From Paraphysomonas bandaiensis (lineage: Eukaryota; Chrysophyceae): a DNA stretch of 64,000 nucleotides. The notes under the pieces were generated by a model. The model ran no database searches, had not been told where the DNA came from, and saw only the letters and a list, made by a program, of their open reading frames with translations. The stretch's first letter is position 1. Each line of letters begins with the position of its first letter. Positions 49,175 through 58,404 of the stretch are shown piece after piece. The stretch is taken from NCBI GenBank assembly GCA_965644295.1, contig CBFFRP010000071.1, positions 62,001 to 126,000 on the forward strand, in the 5' to 3' direction. The translations under genes and the position numbers were made by a program.

Positions 49175-52100
49175 ATGCCTCGTCTTGTTACAGCTGCTGA
49201 TATAGGTGACTTCAATGGTGTGAGGAGGTGTGTGGAGAGGGGTGATGATATCAATACACGAGATAAGGTAACCATACACACATACCTGCATACATACACA
49301 TACATACACATACAGTGATATGAGGGCTCATATGATATTATTGTGTTGTAGAGTGGTGATACAGCTCTTCACTATGCTGTCATTAGAGGTCGCAGAGATA
49401 TATCTGCATATCTCATAAAAGAGGGAGCAGAGATAAATATACAAGACAATGTAAGCAACCCCTCTATACATACATACACATACAGTGTTATATATACATA
49501 CAGTGATATGAGGGCTCATATGATAGTATTTTTATTGTTAATAGGAGGGTCGTACAGCTCTTCACAGGGCTGTCTCTAATGGTGACAGAGATGTATCTGC
49601 ATATCTTATAAGAGAGGGAGCAGATATAAATATACAAGACAAAGTAAGTAACCCCTCTATACATACACATACAGTGTTATATACACATACAGTGATATGA
49701 GGGCTCATATGATATTATTGTTTTATAGAGTGGTGATAGAGCTCTTCACTATGCTGCCTCTAAAGGTCACAGAGATATTTCTGCATATCTCATAAAAGGG
49801 AAAGCAAATATTAACATACAAAACAAAGTAAGTAACCCCTCTATACATACATACATACATACATACATACATACATACATACAGTGATATGAGGGCTCAT
49901 ATGATAGTATTTTTATTGTTAATAGGAGGGTCGTACAGCTCTTCACAGGGCTGTCTCTAATGGTGACAGAGATATATCTGCATATCTTATAAGAGAGGGA
50001 GCAGATATAAATATACAAGACAATGTAAGTAACCCCTCTATTATACACACACATGCATACATACATACGTACACTGTTATGAGGGCTCATATGATGTTAT
50101 TGTTATTGTTTATAGAGAGGTTGGACAGCTCTTCACTGGGCTGCTCGTTATGGTTACAGAGATATATCTGAATATCTCAGTAGAAGAGGAGCAGATACAA
50201 CTGTACGAACTATTGTAAGTAACCCTTCTAAACATGAATGCATACAGTGTTATGAGGGCTCATATGGTATAATTGTTATTGTTTTATAGAGGGGTTGGAC
50301 AGCTCTTCATTATGCTGCCTTCAAAGGTCACATAGATATATGTCTATATCTTATAAGAGCAGGAGCAAGTATTGACATAAAAGACAATGTAAGTAACCCC
50401 TCTATACATACATACATACATACATACATACATACATACAGTGATATGAGGGCTCATATGATAGTATTTTTATTGTTTATAGGAGGGTCGTACAGCTCTT
50501 CACAGGGCTGTCTCTAATGGTGACATAGATATATCTGAATATCTTATAAAGGAGGGAGCAGATATAAATATACGAGACAATGTAAGTAACCCCTCTATTA
50601 TGCACACAAATACATGCATACATACATACATACGTACACTGTTATGAGGGCTCATATGATGTTATTGTTATTGTTTATAGGAGGGTTGGGCAGCTCTTCA
50701 CTGGGCTGCCTACAGAGGTCACATAGATATATCTGAATATCTTATAAGCGAGGGAGCAGATATAAATATACGAGACAATGTAAGTAACCCTTCTAAACAT
50801 GAATGCATACAGTGTTATGAGGGCTCATATGGTACTATTGATTTATAGGAGGATCGTACAGCTTTTCACTATGCTGCTCGTTATGGTCACATAGATATAT
50901 CTGAATATCTTATAAGCGAGGGAGCAGATATAAATATACGAGACAAAGTAAGTAACCCCTCTATACATACATACATACATACATACATACATACATACAT
51001 ACATACATACATACATACATACATACATACATACATACATACATACATACATACATACATACATACATACATACATACATACATACATACATACATACAT
51101 ACATACATACATACATACATACATACATACATACATACATACATACATACATACATACATACATACATACATACATACATACATACATACATACATACAT
51201 ACATACATACATACATACATACATACTCCCATACATACATACATACATACATACATACATACATACATACATACATACATACATACATACATACATACAT
51301 ACATACATACATACATACATACATACATACATACATACATACATACATACATACATACATACATACATACATACATACATACATGTACATACATACATAC
51401 ATACATACATACATACATACATACATACATACATACATACATACATACATACATACATACATACATACATACATACATACATACATACATACATACATAC
51501 ATACATACATACATACATACGTACACTGTTATAAGATCTCATATATAAGTATGCATATTATATGTACTTCTCTGACTCATTATGTTAAAGACGATATGAA
51601 TATGCGGCGATGTACTGCGTAACTTCTTTTATTTTATGATACTTATTATTTTGCAGGATGGAAAGACTCCTGTTGATGTGGCAGAAGATGATGCGATGCG
51701 TGATATTATCACAAATGCACATGTTAGTATGTATACCGTATGTTTCATCTTATTCGTAGAACCAGAAGTATAGGAGTCATATGTGTATTGTATAGGCTGA
51801 GAGGCAGAGACAGCAAAAGGAGGAAGCTGCCACTGCAGAGGTATGTGTGTGATGGTGATGTAGTTATATGGTATGATATGTTTGATAGTATTGGTATTAT
51901 GGTTGGTGGATATGAGTATGTAATATGTTACGCTTTAATTTCAGTTTGTGTGTGTTTATGACTTTTATGACACTGCCTGTTTATTTGTGTCCGTATGCAG
52001 AAAAGAAAAATATTTGGAAATTTACTTCCAGATACCTGGGGATTGATATTATATGATGAAAGCGATATCCCAAACCCTTCATTAGTGGAGCTGGAGTGTA

Positions 52101-52657
52101 ATAGCTGGGAGTTTGTCATGGCTTCCACAATCTTCGGAAGTAATGACTTTGACTCCAAGGCAGACATTGTGCGTATTGAGCGTGTTCAAAACGTAGAACT
52201 CTATAGACATTACGATTCCAAGCGCAAAGAAGTCGCTAGTAAGAATGGGGGCAAAGCGAATGAGACCCTTCTAAAGCATGGAACACGCTATACTTCTCCT
52301 GAGGTGATCTGGAATAGTGGGCGAAATAACGTATATGGTTTTGATTTCCGCTATTGCAACGATTATACCCTCTATGGCAAAGGGTCATACTTTACAGACG
52401 ATACCAATTATGCACATGACTTTTCGTATGATTGCCGGAACTCATATAGTGAAAGACAGATATTTTTGGCGTTGGTTGCTCAAGGTAGTATTGAACAGAG
52501 AAAGATCTCAGATAGTAGAATAAAAGCTCCAAAAGAAGGATGCCAGTCTGTTCGTGGGCCTATTCGGGGTTCTATTCAAGGACTAATTGTTTATGAGCAT
52601 CATCAAAGCTACCCTGCATACCTTGTAACTTACAGAATGCGCAACAGACTAGATTAA
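49175..52657 (+). CDS. Ankyrin-repeat ADP-ribosyltransferase (PARP-type) with one exon per repeat
   Basis: Thirteen exons give 583 residues: 49175-49267; nine exons of exactly 99 bp at 49352-49450, 49545-49643, 49729-49827, 49926-50024, 50116-50214, 50290-50388, 50483-50581, 50681-50779 and 50849-50947; then 51657-51722, 51796-51840 and 52001-52657. All introns are phase 0. Each 99-bp exon encodes one whole 33-residue ankyrin repeat of the type GRTALHRAVSNGD...YLI. The last exon is a PARP catalytic domain with LLKHGT (His458), YGKGSYFTDD (Tyr495) and QSYPAYLVTY, where the usual Glu of the H-Y-E triad is Ala571. Loss of that Glu usually indicates mono- rather than poly-ADP-ribosylation. The architecture recalls tankyrase; the ankyrins probably select the target. 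Confidence 0.92.
50963..51520. repeat. (CATA)n microsatellite in the tenth intron of the ankyrin-ART gene
   Basis: About 558 bp of CATA tetranucleotide, broken only at about 51227-51230 (ACTCCCATA) and 51383 (CATGTACAT). Shorter CATA tracts occupy the same relative position in the introns after ankyrin exons 3, 4, 7 and 8, so this looks like expansion of a tract already present in the duplicated cassette. Confidence 0.97.
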
Positions 52658-52948
52658 CGATATAACACCGAAATTTTACCTTTTCTCTTTTCACAAGATG
52701 TAATAAACAATGTTGCCAGGCATTAAAGGTTTATATGCTTCTCTAGTATTTATATGTATGGGTATTGTTGGAATATATTGCATTCGATTAAATTATAGCA
52801 GTAACAATATTAAAATTTAAATTTGATTGCTCGCAGAAAGGTTGCAATTAATTGGCAATTATTTACTATTCAGAGTAAGAACATATTAGAATGAGAACTT
52901 GGAAAACTTTAAGGACGATGGCCATTTTTCGCCCTCAATGGCCACCAC
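52658..52948. other. 3' flank of the ankyrin-ART gene
   Basis: AT-rich. TTGCAATTAATTGGCAATTA at about 52843 resembles the inner ends of the hAT-like MITE at 25.6 kb. No gene. Confidence 0.45.
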
Positions 52949-54000
52949 CTATACGGACTTTTTCATTGCTACGTCATTGCTATCTGTTACCAAAGCCTCC
53001 CTCCTAGTATTGTCGTCTCTCGATTCTGAAATGTAATGTTTCTTTGTACGGTCGATTACGTTTCTTTCCTCTTGATCTTGAGCCACAAGACTAAGTTCAG
53101 CTCGATCCATAACGTATATGTAATTGCTCATCACCCTTCTAGTTTTAAGATGTCTATAAGCAGTTTGGCGAATCTGCTCTACAGGATACCCACCCGTTAC
53201 TGGATACTGCAGGGGGGTTGAAGTACTACAAACCGGACTTGCAGTGGTATATACATGGATTTTTACTGTTTTTGCAACCAAATCAGCGATATTTAGAGTT
53301 ACGAAAGCATCGCCATCGGCTTCCGAAAACATATAGCAGTCCTGAGTTCTGCCTACTCCTTGACCGGCACTCAAGCAAACTTGAGTTCTACTGGATCCAT
53401 CAAGTATGGATACTGAAGTTGATTCGGCAAACTTCCGATTGTTATGAGTTCCTATATCTTCACTTGCGCAACCAAGATCCAATGATTTATCGATTCCATT
53501 TCTTACTGCATCGACGAGAAGACTGTAATATCTCTTACTCTGATCGTTTCCAGCAAATAAATATTTAGCATCTTCGACACTGATACAGATCTAATAGAGG
53601 ACAAATTTCTGGAGCAAAAGGGTTTGCATAAATACGCTTTATATCACTTGTCACAGTCCCTGCTTGATCAGTTTTGGTGGTTCCAAATTTTATAGTCATA
53701 GCGTCATTAGACCAGTCCATATTCGTAGTTATGACATCATCAACATTATCCGATCTACCGATAGTTGAAACGGATTTTGTAGTAAAAAAGAAGCAAATAT
53801 TCCCTCGTGCCATGATTGGCCTTTTTTGGTGAGCTTCATTTTCTTGAAATAACGACAAATAGCTTTATAGCCATGTATATTGAATGCACTTTTCCCTTCT
53901 CTTGACTTCATTATGCCATTGCGCTTTTTACTTCCTACATACCTTTTATAGGTTGCAATATGGAAGCACACAAAGCCATATCCACATCCCCAGGCCATGG
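52949..54000 (-). pseudogene. Crypton-like tyrosine recombinase, frameshifted
   Basis: Read on the minus strand in three frames, this gives a continuous recombinase-like sequence. GKSAFNIHGYKAICRYFKK changes frame near 53815 to RSDNVDDV, NMDWSNDAMTIKFGTTKTDQ and RIYANPFAPEICPLLDLY, then changes frame again near 53560 to YLFAGNDQSKRYYSLL, DIGTHNNRKFAES and GRTQDCYMFSEADGD. The pattern W..DA..I.F..TK.DQ, YANP..P.ICP, GTH..RK and a terminal Tyr is what I remember from oomycete Crypton-type transposons. The His/Arg box and candidate nucleophilic Tyr are visible. Two frameshifts, with no splice signals that would repair them, argue for a dead copy. The family call is from memory and needs a search. 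Confidence 0.72.
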
Positions 54001-54064
54001 GTAGCCGACTTTTCCCATACTTGGACAGTCATATTGGTGCACCACCGAAGTGCACTCTTGTAAT

Positions 54065-54490
54065 TTATCTTACGGTTACTTTATCTTTTCCCGGATTCAT
54101 ATCGTATTGACTGTCGACTTCAACATGATCACTGCTGGTTGCCTCAACTTCACCTTCCGTGATAATTTCGTCACGTCGTTTCCTTTTATTCCCTCGTTTG
54201 GGAAGGTCTTCATCAATTGAGATGGCCGCAAAGAGAAGCTTTGCCACAGCTACGTCAATAGGAAGCTTCATTACGTAAATGTCTTTATCTTCTCCAGTGT
54301 GCTTGATAGCTTCACCATCCTCATTAGTCACCAGTGCTTCTTTTCGTATATCCTCGTCTTTGTTTAGTATGTTGGTGAGTACTTTACATATCGAAGATAC
54401 TGTTTTTTCGTCTTTGTGACAACGTTTCTTTCAGCCTGCCCTTGAACAACAAGACTCAGTCTAGCTCGTTCCTTTATATAGCACAATTAC
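54065..54490 (-). pseudogene. C-terminal fragment of a second Crypton-like copy
   Basis: Directly upstream of the first copy and on the same strand, ERARLSLVVQGQAERNVV and DIRKEALVTNEDGEA correspond to DRAELSLVAQDQEERNVI and NTRREALVTDSNDVA at the end of the neighbouring copy. The two are thus diverged tandem relatives. Here the tail extends further, with a basic KRGNKRKRRDEII stretch, and one frame change near 54380. The recombinase core of this copy is missing. Confidence 0.6.
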
Positions 54491-54779
54491 AGTTAGTTGA
54501 TGTCCATTGAATGTCCAGTCAGTATACTATTGTATGAGGATATGAGTGTTCTATTCGACAGTTCCAGTAATATGATGGATTTTTATGCTTAAAAAGTGCA
54601 CTTTTATACTTAAAATAAGGGTTTTCTAGAGTTTAAGGCTCTGTAATTTATTTACACAACTCCAAAAAATTGAGGTTTTAGGTTTTAATTTTCATACTTC
54701 TTCGGGTTTTATATACTGGAATTATGCCATTATTAGAATATACAGTGCAATGGTGTGTACAGCTCTGCATTAACTAGAA

Positions 54780-55492
54780 ATGTCTGACAACTTCACACCA
54801 GAGTCCATTTCAAGGGTGCTTCTTACCCAACTCAAGGACTTTGATGATGGCTGTCAGAAATGGGAATGCAGATAATGTCAAAAATCAAATCAGTGACAGA
54901 GAAAAGCAGGATGATCCACTGGGCTGAGCATGCAGAGCAGCACAAAGACTGGAATGCCAAGAAATCAGAGCAGCTTTACATGAAGCTGATTCCATGGTTT
55001 GTTATGTTGAGAGAAAAGTTTCTATGATCTTTCAGAAAGATGGCGCCGAACAGGCCGATCTTAGTGATGTGCGTTATTTATTCAATTCCGTTGCATAGCC
55101 ACCAACTTCGTGCGGATGTGGACATCATTATGAATCAGGCCTCCGAAAATGCTGTTGTGAAAGTCCAAATAAGCGGATTGGAGGACACTATCACTCGACC
55201 TGAGAAGGCGCAGCTCAAATGTTTTCTGTTGGACAGAACTGATGAAGAAGAGGAAAAAGAAGATGATGGTGTGGACACACGGATGAGGAGGCATCAAGCG
55301 CACATAGAACAAAAGCGACTACGCACGACCAAACCAACTAAGTACCGTTGCTTGAAGCATGTTGACTCCACTACTAATTGTGCAAATCCATGACACCTCC
55401 TCCATCATTGGAGGCCCTTATGTTCTTGCGCTTTAATAGACATCTGTGGAATGCAAGTACAGTTGAAGATGCTATTCGTGCTTGTAATGAGT
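54780..55492 (+). pseudogene. Decayed hAT-family transposase
   Basis: Fragments in different frames match the C-terminal hAT dimerisation region. ENAVVKVQISGLED and ITRPEKAQLKCFLLD come at 55150-55230, KPTKYRCLKHVDSTTNCA at 55330-55385, and LEALMFLRFNRHLWNASTVE, just before the stop, at 55410-55470. The usual TSN..ERLFS stretch is deleted between the last two fragments. Stops and frame changes interrupt the upstream half. A hAT source for the nearby MITE family is possible but not shown. Confidence 0.62.
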
Positions 55493-55546
55493 AACTAAAA
55501 GTTAATTAGACAATAATTGGCACATCATAATAATTAGATAAAGAGA

Positions 55547-55831
55547 ATGAAATCTGCGGCGCCACCTGCACCGAATCCGCCTGCACCTCTTCCACCAGCT
55601 GAAATTCTATGTGAACTTCCAGTCGTCGCTTCTTCTCCTCTCGTCGCGACGTCGACACCCCTGCAGCAGACGATTCCGTGTGTGGACAGACACAATGTGT
55701 TCGATGATGTAGCTAATGAGTACATGCAACAACAAATTATGCAGGATCGAACAGGTCGTGTAATACACTATCATGAGCAAACCCTGAGGCTTCATATTTA
55801 CGAGAATCTTCTAATGCGGAGAGGTAGATAG
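55547..55831 (+). CDS. Small hypothetical ORF, possibly transposon-derived
   Basis: A 94-codon frame begins with a Pro/Ala-rich stretch (APPAPNPPAPLPPAEI) and ends in a helical segment (DVANEYMQQQIMQD, YENLLMRRGR). It starts 55 bp after the decayed hAT transposase and lies in transposon-rich DNA, so it may be an accessory product or a remnant. I recognise no family and no introns. It may not be a gene at all. Confidence 0.25.
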   Translation: MKSAAPPAPNPPAPLPPAEILCELPVVASSPLVATSTPLQQTIPCVDRHNVFDDVANEYMQQQIMQDRTGRVIHYHEQTLRLHIYENLLMRRGR

Positions 55832-55974
55832 TAGTTTGTACTGCTATTTCTAACTACTTCTGTAGAAATTTAACTCTTATAGAAGTTTAAGTTAATAATA
55901 ATTGCGTTGAAAACTCAGCCTTGTAATTTTTTTAATATAACAATATTACTTTTAGTATCTACTATTCATCAACA

Positions 55975-56003
55975 AAACCTGGTAAAATCACTTTACCAGG
56001 TTT
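55975..56003. repeat. Perfect 12-bp hairpin
   Basis: AAACCTGGTAAA and TTTACCAGGTTT surround the loop ATCAC. Isolated; no T-run or gene end beside it suggests a role. Confidence 0.8.
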
Positions 56004-56097
56004 GGTCATCACATCGTCTTCTTGTAAAGAGTAGCTAATTTAATTAGTAGACAATAATTGGAAATTAATTGCAATTATAATTACGCAGCTATAACTA

Positions 56098-56312
56098 ATG
56101 TCCCATTCCGAGAGCGTACCCTAGTAAAGTGCTAGTGGTAAAATTAAGCGAAGTGACGTATTTAGATTGTTAATAAAAATCTCAGCTTATTCTGTGTGTG
56201 TTGGCACCAAGAAAGCTCTAGCTAGATCTACATTTTACTTGCATAGCCTATATGAGAGTACGAGAAACTCCGCGCAATCTTTGTTACGTAATAATGGGAA
56301 AATACACATGGT
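56098..56312 (+). repeat. Dispersed repeat, copy 2 (matches 48187-48455)
   Basis: Shares CCCATTCCGAGAGCGTACC, CTAGTAAAGTGCTAGTG, TTGGCACCAAGAAAGCTC and GTAATAATGGGAA with copy 1 in the same order and orientation. Compared with copy 1 it lacks about 60 bp in the distal part. Non-coding. Confidence 0.85.
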
Positions 56313-56679
56313 CCTATACCAGAATAATCTGCGCGAATTACATATATAAAAGTCATGCATAGTTATGAGAAATCCCACGTAATCTCAGGCAAGATAAACA
56401 CAGGATCTGCACGTGATCTACGCGGTCAGCTACGTTAGTGCACTTGTAGTCGGGTGGTAAAATCAGTGCTATATTATCTCGGTGTTAGAGGTGGTGCACC
56501 AGCTAGCCTACAATATGTGGCCACGCCCTCGAAATGGGGCAATCCAATATATTGTTGACTGGCCCTAATTATTCAACCTCTAGTCAAAATGGATTCACAG
56601 TTGTTGCGGGTACCCTACTGCAAGGCAGAATGAGCTAGACAAGATAATCTCATCTTACACATTTCTTTTATGAAGAGAA
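56313..56679. other. Intergenic DNA, no supported gene
   Basis: Sequence between the dispersed repeat and the foldback element. Nothing recognised. Confidence 0.45.
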
Positions 56680-57549
56680 GTAGTAGATGTCTGATTATTA
56701 GCAATAGGCGTGTAATAGTCAGAACTAATGTAGCAGCAAAACAATTTAACTAACTAGTGCTAAACTCTGATATTCTACTATATATCATTATCAATGATTA
56801 AATCTGGTACCATACATTATTTAACCCTACGAAAGCAGCTTGTGAATCACCCCAAGCAATAATGTTCAACCACTTTTTCTCTCTGTCCTTAAGGTAAACT
56901 AGCCCAGATGCTTGACTTCAGTAGTCAGCTCAATGCCCCGGATGGCCTTGCGGTAGGCCCATTACCGGATGCCTGTTTATTCGTCAAGGCCTAAATTATA
57001 TTGATCCTTCAACATATAGTTGCACTCACAGTTTTTGCAGTACTCTGGGGGATAAGTACATAAGATATTTCTCCAGGAAACTAACGTGAGACGCATATAC
57101 AGTATAGTAGAGAGCAGATATTGTTTTGCCCACTCATTGCTTATAGCCAAATGCTTGTGTGGTACAAGGGGACACCAATAAGTGTCACTTGTGTAGACGT
57201 CATTGGACCTTGTCGAATAAACAGGCATCTGGGAATGGCCCCACCTCAACAAGGGCATCCGGGGTATTGAGCTGCATGCTGAAGTCATGCATTCGGGCTG
57301 TTTACCTTAAGGACTCAACAATCCTGACGTTAGCAGATGTCAAGTATATCAACATTCTGCTTTTAGTGATAGAGCGAAGGTGGTCGCACCGTGGTTGCGC
57401 CGTGGTGCTTGCGGTGACGCACAAGAAGCTTTCGTAGCGCTAAATAATAGGATATCAGAGTTAAGCACTAGTTAGTAGTTAATATCTTTTTCTAAATTAG
57501 TTCTGACTCATTCACCCCTATTACTAATAATCAGAAATTTACTACTGCC
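56680..57549. mobile_element. Foldback-type element, copy D, with long inverted arms
   Basis: This is the copy that shows the family's structure. The left end AGTAGTAGATGTCTGATTA is matched inverted at the right end near 57525-57549. Further inverted pairs lie inward: AACTAGTGCTAAACTCTGAT (about 56753) against ATCAGAGTTAAGCACTAGTT (57451), and GTCCTTAAGGTAAAC (56890) against GTTTACCTTAAGGAC (57298). Together the arms cover at least 350 bp on each side with indels. There is no coding potential. Copies A-C and E are partial or rearranged relatives. Confidence 0.75.
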
Positions 57550-57990
57550 TGTTTATTCGTCAGGACTCAAAATGACGTCTACACAAGTGACACTTATTAA
57601 TGTCTCTTGTTCCACACAAGCATTTGGCCATGAGCTATGAGTAGGCAAAACAATATCTGCTGACTATAAATGCGTCTCACGTTAGATTTCCGGAGAATTA
57701 TCTCATGTACTTATCCCCCAGAACATCACAAAAAAGTTACGAGTCGGAATATGTTGAGAGAAATGTTATATATAAATGTCTGTTTATTAGCAATAGGTGT
57801 TGTTTCAATACTAGACACACCCTTCTCATGTAATATTCAGATATTCTATATATATGTAGGTGTTGTTTTAGAATCAGAACCAGCTTAGTATCTAGGTATC
57901 AGACTAGTCAAATCTCGATAAGCATCTACCATAAACGAAGTAGTTTAACTCTGATTATCCTACTATTAAAGCTACAAAATTTGCTTGTGC
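57550..57990 (+). repeat. Foldback-family repeat, copy E (partial), abutting copy D
   Basis: Begins GCCTGTTTATTCGTCAGGAC and continues through CTACACAAGTGACACTTATT, AACAATATCTGCTGACTAT, CGTCTCACGTTAGATTTCCG, TATTAGCAATAGGTG and, distally, TTTGCTTGTGCGT, the same order as in the other copies. Confidence 0.7.
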
Positions 57991-58404
57991 GTACCCGCAG
58001 GAACCAGCGACGCGTCTGTCGTGTTACCAAATGCTATATATGATCATATGTCATCTTGAAATCAGTCATGGTAGGGTGTTCAAATAGATTATTTTACAAT
58101 CTACAGAGAGAAAAGCTAAAGTTTGGCGAGTTAAAACTGATAAATTAACACAGAAGCCAAATACATCAGTAAGACCCATGTATATAATATGTGTAAACAC
58201 ATTTTAAAACTAGAATTTTCAATGGAATGAGTTTCCAAAAATAGTATGCACACAGTTAATATCTGCAAGACATATTGTTTACTTATCTACGCACGAATAT
58301 CGTTTCTCCAACATAATATGCATAAACAGCAGTTCGATTTAAAAATTAGCTGTCCATAGACTTTATTCTAAATCATATAACAAACAAGAATTTTTTAAAA
58401 AACG
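57991..58404. other. 3' flank of the channel gene
   Basis: AT-rich intergenic DNA between the foldback repeats and the channel stop codon. No gene seen. Confidence 0.5.

Noticed and set aside
55975-56003. Rho-independent terminator
   Set aside because: The hairpin has no following T-run, and the genome is eukaryotic.
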